NCBI GenBank assembly: GCA_964550665.1
Contig: CAZJZW010000013.1
Span: 1 to 22,478 of the forward strand
DNA from: JAUPTX01 sp964550665
GTDB lineage: Bacteria; Patescibacteriota; Minisyncoccia; Phycocordibacterales; CSBR16-119
Length of the DNA stretch: 22,478 nt
Direction: 5' to 3'
In this document: one piece after another, positions 15,582-22,364 of the stretch
Layout: the number at the start of each line of letters is the position of its first letter
Position numbering within the stretch: position 1 is the first letter of the stretch
Notes under the pieces: generated by a model
The model's input: only the letters and a program-made list of their open reading frames with translations
Told to the model about the DNA's origin: nothing
The model's database searches: none
Made by a program: the position numbers and the translations under genes

Positions 15582-17396
15582 ATGAGGAGCATAATCGTTT
15601 TCGTCGTTTTGACCATATCGCTTCAGGCCTTTGGTCAGCAGATCACTTTGGATCCGGCGAATTCGACTGAGTCTCTCATTGTCGAATCGCTCGAAGAGGT
15701 TGGAGGAGATTTCATACATGTTGGTTGGGAGGGTGGAGTTCAGGAACAAGCCTATATCGAGAGAACCACCACCTCTGGACTGACTGTGTGGTCAAAGTTG
15801 TTTGATCTGGCATCACGTTTCAACGCTTCGGCGAAAACCGCAAGTAATGAAATTGTTGCTGTTGGTTCATCAAATGACACCACTGCCTTTGTCACAAAGA
15901 TTGATCCATCTGGATCAGGAAATGTGCTTTGGACGAGGACATTTGGAGCTGTTGATTCTGTTCTGGTTTTTCAAGACGTTGATGTTGATCCTATCGGTAA
16001 CATTGTTGCTGTAGGTAACATCAACCATTGGAACTCAAGTATCAGAAGGGAGTTTACGATGAAGATTTCTCCAAGTGGAGATGTTCTCTGGGCTAACAAG
16101 CTCGAGGGAAGTGGCGGTTCCCGTTATGCGGAAAGAGTCTTTGTAAAAGGAGATTCAATCTGTGTGTTTGGAACAGGCTACAACAATGGACGAGACGTCT
16201 CTTTGTCGATTTATCGACTTAGCGACGGTGCATTCATTGACCATCTTTTCTATGGGTACGGACAAAACGAGTTCTTCGTTGACGCCGTACCTTTTCAAGG
16301 AGGTTTTTGCTTCACGTTCACTTCAGATGGCTACGGTCCTATTGTGTCCAAGCTAAGCCCTAGTTTGAATTTGGTCTGTGATCCAATGTTGATCACTCCA
16401 TTTTTTGACAACCTCTCCGGAGGAATGTTGACGACTAACGGTACAAGCTTGTTCATCTCTGGATCGGTTGTCGGCTCTGGGTACACTGGATCTTACGCAC
16501 TTAGTTTGAGTCAGAATCTTTCGACTATAAACTGGATGCGAAAAGTGACACCTGGTCACCCTGCTGGTCCTGCGCCAGTATCACTTCACTCGATGCTTCG
16601 TCCAAACGGTGATCTGATGTTTGTTGACGTGAAAGATGGCACTACCTTTGGGTCTATAAGAGGCACGATCGTAACAGCGCTTTCTGCATCTGGGACAGCT
16701 TTGGCTTCCTACTGCAACAACCCAACAATCATGGATTCTGAAAATGCTCTCGTGAATTTTCCTGTAATAATCAGGACAAGCGTCACAAGAGTACAAAGCT
16801 CCATGAATCTTTCTATGGGTACGGACGTCAATGATGACCCATACCCATCGAATGTAATTAACTGTACGATGACTCTACTTCCTATCGAACTCGTTTCGTT
16901 TGATGCGAAGAAAGATGGTCAGACTTCACTCGTAACTTGGCAAACTGCCAGCGAACGAGAAAGTAGTCACTTCATCGTTGAGCGTTCAAAAGACGGCTTC
17001 ATGTTTGAGAACATAGGCGAAGTTTTGTCGGCTAGAAATAGCAACCAAATTCTTCGCTACAGTTTTGTAGATGATAGTCCTCTAACAGGGACGAGCTACT
17101 ACAGACTAGAGTCAGTAGACCTCGATGGGTCGACAGACTTCTCAAATATTGTCGCAGTTCATTTCGATGAACGGACAGAGACTTACTTGGTGTATCCTAA
17201 TCCTGCAGTCGCGGGAGAAGCGATCAACATCAAAGGCGAGTTCCAAAGCGTAGAAGCTTTCGACCAGATTGGTCAAAAAGTGGGAACGCAAAGGAATGGT
17301 CAACAGCTGACGATCATGTCATCACCTGGTGTGTATCTCCTCACTCTTATTAGTGCCAATGGCGCTACCGAGACTGTGAGGGTTGTAACGAACTAA
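15582..17396 (+). CDS. Secreted beta-propeller-like protein with C-terminal T9SS sorting domain
   Basis: The 604-residue product has a signal peptide (MRSIIVFVVLTISLQAFGQ, with glutamine at the cleavage site). Residues about 25-375 contain repeated blade-like segments (NEIVAVGSSND...KIDPSGSGNVLW; GNIVAVGNINH...KISPSGDVLW), matching the beta-propeller repeats of many Bacteroidota secreted proteins. Residues 433-530 are the fibronectin-like module LPIELVSF...WQTASERESSHF...SPLTGTSYYRLES. The tail (about 534-604) is a full T9SS type A sorting domain: LVYPNPAVAGE, AFDQIGQKV, SPGVYLLTLIS, ending TVRVVTN. It shares its C-terminal half with the divergent 14218 gene. It has its own promoter and terminator. 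The function of the propeller is unknown. Confidence 0.88.
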   Translation: MRSIIVFVVLTISLQAFGQQITLDPANSTESLIVESLEEVGGDFIHVGWEGGVQEQAYIERTTTSGLTVWSKLFDLASRFNASAKTASNEIVAVGSSNDTTAFVTKIDPSGSGNVLWTRTFGAVDSVLVFQDVDVDPIGNIVAVGNINHWNSSIRREFTMKISPSGDVLWANKLEGSGGSRYAERVFVKGDSICVFGTGYNNGRDVSLSIYRLSDGAFIDHLFYGYGQNEFFVDAVPFQGGFCFTFTSDGYGPIVSKLSPSLNLVCDPMLITPFFDNLSGGMLTTNGTSLFISGSVVGSGYTGSYALSLSQNLSTINWMRKVTPGHPAGPAPVSLHSMLRPNGDLMFVDVKDGTTFGSIRGTIVTALSASGTALASYCNNPTIMDSENALVNFPVIIRTSVTRVQSSMNLSMGTDVNDDPYPSNVINCTMTLLPIELVSFDAKKDGQTSLVTWQTASERESSHFIVERSKDGFMFENIGEVLSARNSNQILRYSFVDDSPLTGTSYYRLESVDLDGSTDFSNIVAVHFDERTETYLVYPNPAVAGEAINIKGEFQSVEAFDQIGQKVGTQRNGQQLTIMSSPGVYLLTLISANGATETVRVVTN

Positions 17397-17417
17397 TCCA
17401 CTTCGGTGGAAGAAGTG

Positions 17418-17443
17418 AAAGCCCCGGCACATGTCGGGGCTTT
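17418..17443 (+). terminator. Terminator of the 15582 gene
   Basis: AAAGCCCCG and its complement pair around an 8-base loop, and the right arm runs into five T residues. A small UUCG-capped hairpin (CCAC-TTCG-GTGG, 17398-17409) lies just before it. Confidence 0.8.
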
Positions 17444-17484
17444 TTCAGTATTTTATTTATTTTTTATGGGCGCGCTTGCCTTAG

Positions 17485-17576
17485 GCTTGCCCCCACACCT
17501 ATATTTTCATTGTAAGATTTTTAAATAAAAATCTTACAATGCCTACGGCCATGAAAATATAGGTGTGGGGGCTTGC
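17485..17576. mobile_element. MITE-like 80-bp inverted-repeat element with 6-base flanking repeats
   Basis: Perfect 20-bp terminal inverted repeats (17491-17510 and 17551-17570, left end CCCCACACCTATATTTTCAT) enclose a nested 16-bp inverted repeat (17508-17523 and 17526-17541). The sequence GCTTGC sits directly outside both ends (17485-17490 and 17571-17576), as a target-site duplication would. It encodes no protein. An alternative is a large RNA hairpin. A third GCTTGC at 17474 weakens the duplication argument slightly. It abuts the rpsL promoter. Confidence 0.5.
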
Positions 17577-17601
17577 ATTTTTTTTATGCACATAGTAAAG
17601 T
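17573..17601 (+). promoter_or_regulatory. Promoter of the str operon
   Basis: TTGCAT (17573-17578), a 17-base spacer, then TAAAGT (17596-17601). The -35 overlaps the right flanking repeat of the inverted-repeat element. The leader to the rpsL ATG is about 31 bases. Confidence 0.5.
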
Positions 17602-17638
17602 ATGCGGACTAGTCTTTTTAAGACTGTTTTTTCAAATT

Positions 17639-18058
17639 ATGGCAACAATCAGTCAATTAGTTAAAAAAGGAAGAAAGAAAGCAACAAGAGCTGTAAAGAC
17701 TCTTGCACTTCGACGTGGATTTAACTCTATCGCAAACCGACCAACAAGCTATGCTTCTCCTTTTAAAAGAGGTGTATGTACAAAAGTTACAACAACAACT
17801 CCTAAAAAGCCAAACTCAGCGCTTCGAAAGATCGCCAGAGTTCGTCTTACAAACCACTACGAAGTAACAGCTTATATCCCAGGAGAAGGACACAACATCC
17901 AAGAGCACTCAGTGGTTATGCTACGTTCTGGAAGAGTGAAGGATCTTATCGGAGTACGATATACAGTTGTTCGAGGAGTACTCGATGCAGGTGGAGTTGA
18001 AAAGAGACGAAACGCTCGAAGTAAATACGGCACTAAGCGACCAAAAGCTGCTAAATAA
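17639..18058 (+). CDS. rpsL: 30S ribosomal protein S12
   Basis: S12 sits in the decoding centre of the small subunit and affects accuracy. From the ATG at 17639 the product is 139 residues and begins MATISQLVKKGRKKATRAVK; an in-frame TTG at 17573 lies in the promoter region and is rejected. Conserved parts are KRGVCTKVTTTTPKKPNSALRK (wild-type lysine at the streptomycin position) and EHSVVMLRSGRVKDLIGVRYTVVRG. In the latter the near-universal proline of KDLPGVR is isoleucine, an unusual change beside the conserved aspartate. It is the first gene of rpsL-rpsG-fusA, with 8 bases to rpsG. Confidence 0.97.
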   Translation: MATISQLVKKGRKKATRAVKTLALRRGFNSIANRPTSYASPFKRGVCTKVTTTTPKKPNSALRKIARVRLTNHYEVTAYIPGEGHNIQEHSVVMLRSGRVKDLIGVRYTVVRGVLDAGGVEKRRNARSKYGTKRPKAAK

Positions 18059-18066
18059 TTATATAT

Positions 18067-18537
18067 ATGAGAAGACCAATTAAGAAAAAAAATATTACAG
18101 AAGCAGACCGAATGTATAACTCAGAAAAACTTTCTAAGTTTATTAACTATGTTATGCAAGACGGAAAGAGAACAACAGCAGAAACTGTTGTATACAAAAC
18201 TCTAAAGAAAGTTTCTGACAAAACTCAAAACCCAAATCCTTTGGAAGTTTTTGACTTAGCTTTGAAGAACGCATCACCTGTTATGGAAGTGCGATCACGA
18301 CGAGTCGGAGGTGCAAACTACCAAGTTCCACGAGAAGTTAGAGCTGAAAGAAGGCTACAACTTGCAATGCGATGGATCATCGAAGCTGCGCGAGGACGAA
18401 AAGGTGTAACTATGGACACTGCTCTTACAGAAGAAATCCTATCTGCTTTCAACAATGAAGGCGCTGCCATCAAGAAGCGAGATGATACTCACAAAATGGC
18501 TGAAGCAAACAAGGCATTCGCTCACTTTGCTTGGTAA
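18067..18537 (+). CDS. rpsG: 30S ribosomal protein S7
   Basis: S7 binds the 3' domain of 16S rRNA, initiates small-subunit head assembly and touches E-site tRNA. At 156 residues it has the usual length. Conserved segments are MRRPIKKK near the start, KFINYVMQDGKRTTAE, SPVMEVRSRRVGGANYQVPREVR (the rRNA-binding hairpin) and RWIIEAARGRKG. The C-terminal end AHFAW replaces the common AHYRW. It is co-transcribed with rpsL. In E. coli S7 is the translational repressor of the str operon; here the 110-base spacer to fusA contains inverted repeats that could serve regulation. Confidence 0.97.
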   Translation: MRRPIKKKNITEADRMYNSEKLSKFINYVMQDGKRTTAETVVYKTLKKVSDKTQNPNPLEVFDLALKNASPVMEVRSRRVGGANYQVPREVRAERRLQLAMRWIIEAARGRKGVTMDTALTEEILSAFNNEGAAIKKRDDTHKMAEANKAFAHFAW

Positions 18538-18547
18538 GAATTAGTGA

Positions 18548-18633
18548 AAAGTTATCAAGTTTATAAAGTTATAAAGCTTGGTGATATTTCATTTAATGAG
18601 ATAACTTTATAAACATTATTACTTTATAACTTT
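18548..18633 (+). promoter_or_regulatory. Overlapping inverted repeats between rpsG and fusA
   Basis: The 14-base segment GTTTATAAAGTTAT (18559-18572) is the exact reverse complement of 18601-18614. AAAGTTATAAAG (18565-18576) is the exact reverse complement of 18622-18633, and AAAGTTATC (18548-18556) of 18600-18608. These pairings exclude one another, so the spacer RNA could switch between folds. The stretch is very AT-rich and lacks a T-tract terminator. Confidence 0.5.
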
Positions 18634-18647
18634 AAAACTTTGTATTT

Positions 18648-20798
18648 ATGAAGAGAGACTACCCATTAGCAAAAGTTAGAAATTTTGGAATCATTGCTCA
18701 CATTGATGCTGGTAAAACTACTACATCAGAGCGTGTTCTATTTTATACAGGAGAAAGTCACAAGATCGGTGAAGTTCACGATGGAGAAACAGTCATGGAC
18801 TGGATGGAACAAGAACGTGAACGAGGAATCACTATCGCATCCGCTGCGACTACTGCTTTTTGGAGTCCTACATATATGCCAGCGAACGATACTTCAAAGA
18901 AGTGTCAGTTTAACTTGATCGACACACCAGGACACATCGACTTTACTATTGAAGTAAAGCGATCTTTACGTGTTCTTGACGGTGCTGTTGTTGTTTTCGA
19001 TGGTGTGGCTGGGGTAGAGCCTCAATCAGAAACAAACTGGCGATATGCTGATGATGGAAATGTTCCACGACTTTGTTTTATCAACAAACTAGATAGAACA
19101 GGTGCATCTTTTGAAAAATCATACGAAAGTATTTTAGCGCGTCTTACAAAGAAAGCTGTTCGAGTTCAACTTCCAGTTGGCCTTGAAGATAAATTTGAGG
19201 CGGTGATCGACCTTATCAAAATGAAAGCCTTTAAATTTGAAGGAGATAAAGGAAAGACTGTTGTTGAAATAGAAATTCCGGCTGAATATAAAGCGGAGGC
19301 AGAAAAAGCTCGAATGGAAATGGTTGAGAAAATCGTTGAGACTGACGAAGCGATGATGGCTGAATACCTAGAAGGTAAAACAGAATTTACAGTAGACGAA
19401 CTTAAAAACACACTTCGAAGAGCTGTTATCAAAAACGAAATTTTCCCAGTATTTTGTGGAACAGCTCTAAAAAACAAAGGAGTTCAATTAGTTTTGGACG
19501 CTGTTGTTGACTATCTTCCAAGCCCGCTTGATATTCCAAAACCAAAAGGTCTTGATCCAAACACAGGAGAAAATATTGAACGAGAAGTTTCTGACGAAGC
19601 TCCGCTTTCAGCTCTCGCTTTCAAGCTTCAATCAGACCCATATGTTGGTCAGCTAACTTTCATCCGAGTATATTCTGGAAAGCTTGAAGCCGGTTCATAT
19701 GTTTACAATGTTACAAAAGGAACAAAAGAACGAGTGGGACGAATCCTTCGAATGCACTCAAACGACCGAGAAGAAATTAAGGTTGTGTACGCAGGTGAGA
19801 TCGCAGCGGCTGTGGGTCTTAAAGATACTACAACTTCAGATACACTTTGCGACGAAGATCACCCAATCATGCTTGAAAAGATCATCGCTCCAGAACCAGT
19901 TATCTCAATGCGAATCGAACCAAAGACAAAAGCTGACCAAGAGAAGATGGGTCTTGCTCTAAACAGACTTCAAGCAGAAGATCCAACTTTCCGAGTATCA
20001 TCTGATCCAGAAACAGGCGAAACTATCATCGCAGGTATGGGAGAACTTCACCTTGAAATTCTAGTAGACCGAATGAAGCGAGAGTTCGGTGTTGAAGCAA
20101 ACACATCTGCTCCACAAGTAGCTTTCCGAGAAACTATCTCAGGAACTGCTGATGTTGAAAACAAATACGTTAAACAGTCTGGTGGAAAAGGACAATACGG
20201 ACACGTTAAGATTAGAGTTTCAAAGATTGACTATTCTGTTAATGAAGAAGATTTACCAAAGAATGTTAAAAGGGAAGATGGTCTGGAATTTGTAAACTCA
20301 ATCAAAGGAGGAGTTATCCCTCAAGAATTTATTCCAGCTTGTGAAAAAGGTTTCAAAGAAGCTATGGGAAGAGGAGTTTTGGCTGGTTATCCTATGACAG
20401 ATATTAGAGTTGAACTTTATGACGGTTCATACCACGATGTTGACTCATCTGAAATTGCATTCAAAATCGCATCTTCAATGGCATTCCAAGAAGCTGCTAA
20501 AAAGGCGGCGCCAGTAATCCTAGAACCGATGATGAAAGTTGAAGTTGTTGCTCCTCACTCATATATGGGAGATATCACAGGGGATATTGCATCAAAACGA
20601 GGACTTATTGAAGGAACAGAAGACCGAGGAATGGTTCAAGCAATCAAATCTATCGTTCCACTTTCTCAAATGTTCGGATACATCAATAACCTCCGATCAA
20701 TGACTGCAGGACGAGGAAACTTCACAATGGAATTCCTACGATATGACGTTGTTCCAAAAAACGTTTCTGAAGAAATCATCAAGAAGAGACAATCTTAA
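18648..20798 (+). CDS. fusA: Translation elongation factor G
   Basis: EF-G is the GTPase that drives translocation of tRNA and mRNA on the ribosome. At 716 residues it is slightly longer than typical (about 690-700). GTPase motifs are G1 AHIDAGKT (17-24), G2 RGITI (59-63), G3 DTPGH (92-96) and G4 NKLD (146-149). The G' insert is lysine/glutamate-rich (about 195-250). Domain II, domain III (MGELHLEI), domain IV (GGKGQYGHVKI) and domain V (EPMMKVEVVAPHSYMGDITGD) are all present. Arginine is mostly CGA. The gene is the third of the str operon and is followed by a terminator, so tuf is not in the same simple unit. Confidence 0.98.
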   Translation: MKRDYPLAKVRNFGIIAHIDAGKTTTSERVLFYTGESHKIGEVHDGETVMDWMEQERERGITIASAATTAFWSPTYMPANDTSKKCQFNLIDTPGHIDFTIEVKRSLRVLDGAVVVFDGVAGVEPQSETNWRYADDGNVPRLCFINKLDRTGASFEKSYESILARLTKKAVRVQLPVGLEDKFEAVIDLIKMKAFKFEGDKGKTVVEIEIPAEYKAEAEKARMEMVEKIVETDEAMMAEYLEGKTEFTVDELKNTLRRAVIKNEIFPVFCGTALKNKGVQLVLDAVVDYLPSPLDIPKPKGLDPNTGENIEREVSDEAPLSALAFKLQSDPYVGQLTFIRVYSGKLEAGSYVYNVTKGTKERVGRILRMHSNDREEIKVVYAGEIAAAVGLKDTTTSDTLCDEDHPIMLEKIIAPEPVISMRIEPKTKADQEKMGLALNRLQAEDPTFRVSSDPETGETIIAGMGELHLEILVDRMKREFGVEANTSAPQVAFRETISGTADVENKYVKQSGGKGQYGHVKIRVSKIDYSVNEEDLPKNVKREDGLEFVNSIKGGVIPQEFIPACEKGFKEAMGRGVLAGYPMTDIRVELYDGSYHDVDSSEIAFKIASSMAFQEAAKKAAPVILEPMMKVEVVAPHSYMGDITGDIASKRGLIEGTEDRGMVQAIKSIVPLSQMFGYINNLRSMTAGRGNFTMEFLRYDVVPKNVSEEIIKKRQS

Positions 20799-20830
20799 AT
20801 AGTTGCTAGATGATAGTGATTAGTTTATAG

Positions 20831-20860
20831 ACAAAAATCTCCCTCACGGGAGATTTTTGT
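20831..20860 (+). terminator. Terminator of the str operon after fusA
   Basis: A perfect 13-bp stem (ACAAAAATCTCCC and its complement) closes on a TCAC loop, and the right arm contains five T residues. Confidence 0.85.
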
Positions 20861-20865
20861 TTTGG

Positions 20866-20894
20866 TTGCAAAAGTAAATAGAAAAGAGTAATGT
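20866..20894 (+). promoter_or_regulatory. Candidate promoter of the 20931 gene
   Basis: TTGCAA (20866-20871), a 17-base spacer, then TAATGT (20889-20894). It lies between the fusA terminator and the next gene. Confidence 0.4.
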
Positions 20895-20930
20895 GTTTTT
20901 GGAAACATACGTTCATTTTAAAAACACACC

Positions 20931-21773
20931 ATGAAAACTATTGCTGCTAAAGCACGCTTCCAAGAATTCTTATCAAGAATCGTTAGGCTGTTATCTGTTT
21001 TTGGCAACTTTCTTTGGAAAAACAAAAGAGTTGCTATCCTATCCTCCCTTGTCTTGGGTGTGATCTGGCTGGTTGCGAGTAGCTGGTTTAACTTAACCTA
21101 TGCAGTGCCACATACTTCTATGTTTGTACTAGGAGTGTTGACATGTTTGGTTTGCTTGTTCGTGCTAGATTCAAGAAAAAGTAGTAATCGCAATAAGTTT
21201 TCACTACGTATCATTGTTTGGTTGCTCATAGTGTATTTCCTTCTTCCTTTTATTGCTAGACGTGCCGTGATCAACAAAGGCAGATATTGGGCCACGGAAA
21301 AGGATGGTGTTTGGATTTATGAAGGCCCTTCATCTCTAGGTAGTAATCGAGAAACTTCATATCCACACCTTTCTTTCTTTGAAAAAGTGAAAGACCCCTT
21401 CAATCTTCCTGGTCAAAAATGGAACGACGAGGGTTTTGTATGGGAAGGGGAAACAACCACTCTTACTACTGAAGTAGAAGGTTTTCTGTTGACGATTAAA
21501 ACAGAATATCGTGCAACTGCAAACGAAGATGAGAAGCATATTCTTCTACTCAGACAACAGGGGCTTTCGAGCGAAATGATCAAAGAGCGAATATCGAAAG
21601 AGTTCGTTCCATCAGTGATAGCTCGAATTATCGAAGTTTCGGAACAGTGTAAACTTGATCTTGAAACAGAGGTTGTTACAGGTTTCAGCCCCGTAAGTCC
21701 GCTTCGGCGTGACATTATATTTCGAGAAGAAAGTTTCACTTGCACCTACAAGCTTAAGCCTATGGTGCTTTAG
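20931..21773 (+). CDS. Three-helix membrane protein of unknown function
   Basis: The 280-residue product has an amphipathic basic N-terminus (1-30), three predicted membrane helices (about 34-51, 61-79, 92-109), then a hydrophilic C-terminal domain of about 170 residues. Within it, a beta-rich stretch (EGFLLTIKTEYRA) is followed by a helical part (IKERISKEFVPSVIARIIEVSEQ), vaguely like an SPFH/band-7 arrangement. I do not trust that resemblance enough to name it. It stands alone between fusA and tuf with its own terminator and promoter candidate, in a place where tuf often follows fusA directly. The start is the first ATG after the promoter. Confidence 0.7.
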   Translation: MKTIAAKARFQEFLSRIVRLLSVFGNFLWKNKRVAILSSLVLGVIWLVASSWFNLTYAVPHTSMFVLGVLTCLVCLFVLDSRKSSNRNKFSLRIIVWLLIVYFLLPFIARRAVINKGRYWATEKDGVWIYEGPSSLGSNRETSYPHLSFFEKVKDPFNLPGQKWNDEGFVWEGETTTLTTEVEGFLLTIKTEYRATANEDEKHILLLRQQGLSSEMIKERISKEFVPSVIARIIEVSEQCKLDLETEVVTGFSPVSPLRRDIIFREESFTCTYKLKPMVL

Positions 21774-21779
21774 ATATCG

Positions 21780-21805
21780 ACCTGCGGTCCGTTAGGACCG
21801 CAGGT
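21780..21805 (+). terminator. Terminator of the 20931 gene
   Basis: An 11-bp stem (ACCTGCGGTCC and its complement) closes on a GTTA loop and is followed by TTTTTCTTTT, seven bases after the stop codon. Confidence 0.88.
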
Positions 21806-21826
21806 TTTTCTTTTAATAAAATCTAC

Positions 21827-21856
21827 TTGTAAATTGTATCGATATATCGATATAAT
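21827..21856 (+). promoter_or_regulatory. Promoter with palindromic operator in its spacer
   Basis: TTGTAA (21827-21832), an 18-base spacer, then TATAAT (21851-21856). The palindrome TATCGATATATCGATA (21837-21852) fills the spacer and runs into the -10, the classic position of a repressor site. A second palindrome with the same core follows at 21870-21895. Confidence 0.5.
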
Positions 21857-21869
21857 TACCCTTAACTCT

Positions 21870-21895
21870 AATTCTTTCGATATATCGAAAGAATT
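21870..21895. promoter_or_regulatory. Perfect 26-base palindrome, second operator-like site
   Basis: The left arm AATTCTTTCGATA is exactly repeated in reverse complement. It shares the core TCGATATATCGA with the palindrome at 21837-21852; the centres are 38 bases apart. It lies just after the predicted start site, so it could be a second operator or an RNA hairpin. Confidence 0.55.
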
Positions 21896-21939
21896 TATCT
21901 TTAACTAAAATCCTCCGACGCTTAAAATATAGCGTAAAG

Positions 21940-22023
21940 AAAACACATCCTTTTTGTGCTAGAAAAGCTGTGCTGTCTGAGCAAAGCGAGTTCACAGTTT
22001 TCTCAACAAAAAGCTTGTGTTTT
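21940..22023 (+). other. Rod-like imperfect hairpin, possible structured RNA
   Basis: Three stems stack in register: AAAACACA (21940-21947) with TGTGTTTT (22016-22023), TTTTTGT (21951-21957) with ACAAAAA (22006-22012), and AGAAAA-CTGTG (21961-21972, one G bulged) with CACAGTTTTCT (21993-22003). A 20-base loop remains. It could be an RNA gene or part of a leader; no known family is recognised. Confidence 0.4.
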
Positions 22024-22055
22024 TAGCTAGATTTTTCTGTCGTCTTGAACTTTTG

Positions 22056-22117
22056 TTTCTTTTCCTTCAAGGGAAAAGAAAGGAGAGAGTTTGCTTTTTC
22101 TAAAAGCACGAGAATCT
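22056..22117 (+). other. Two adjacent hairpins upstream of the tuf promoter
   Basis: TTTCTTTTCC (22056-22065) pairs perfectly with 22072-22081 around a 6-base loop. Just after it, TGCTTTT and AAAAGCA pair around TCT inside a weaker outer stem (AGGAGA with TCTCCT). Neither has a T-tract on the plus strand, so they are not obvious terminators. Confidence 0.4.
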
Positions 22118-22119
22118 CC

Positions 22120-22148
22120 TTGACGCCTTAAACCATTTACTATACAAT
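22120..22148 (+). promoter_or_regulatory. Strong sigma70-type promoter, probably of tuf
   Basis: TTGACG (22120-22125), a 17-base spacer, then TACAAT (22143-22148). If it drives tuf, the leader is about 220 bases, much longer than others in this window. Confidence 0.55.
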
Positions 22149-22310
22149 ATCCCCAGCGCACTTAAGCGTGTTTTTATTTCCCAAAAATCGAAAATTTGGA
22201 CCATAAAAACAAATTATTAGAGACGTAGAGCGAGAGAAATAAAATTTATTTTATTTCCGAGCCGAGGAGCTAATACAAGGCGAAGTGCTTTTATAAATAA
22301 TATTAATTAT

Positions 22311-22364
22311 GTTGGTGTCCCTAGTTTTGTCACAGTTCTCGTGCACAAAATTATAGACATCAAC
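22311..22364 (+). promoter_or_regulatory. Two-part hairpin in the tuf leader
   Basis: GTTGGTGTC (22311-22319) pairs with GACATCAAC (22356-22364) with one G-U pair. Inside, TTTTGT (22325-22330) pairs with ACAAAA (22345-22350), extended by CAC with GTG after a one-base bulge. It ends 11 bases before the tuf start codon, so it could affect translation. Confidence 0.5.

Noticed and set aside
17485..17576. Large inverted repeat as a simple terminator
   Set aside because: A good terminator for the upstream gene already lies at 17418-17443, and the nested repeats with exact flanking duplications fit a small mobile element better, although an RNA role is not excluded.
17573..17638. Longer rpsL start at TTG 17573
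   Set aside because: This extension lies in the promoter and flanking-repeat region; the standard S12 beginning MATISQLV starts at 17639.
21813..21995. 60-codon minus-strand frame before tuf
   Set aside because: It starts with GTG, runs through the palindromes and hairpins, has low-complexity composition and no recognisable domain or promoter.
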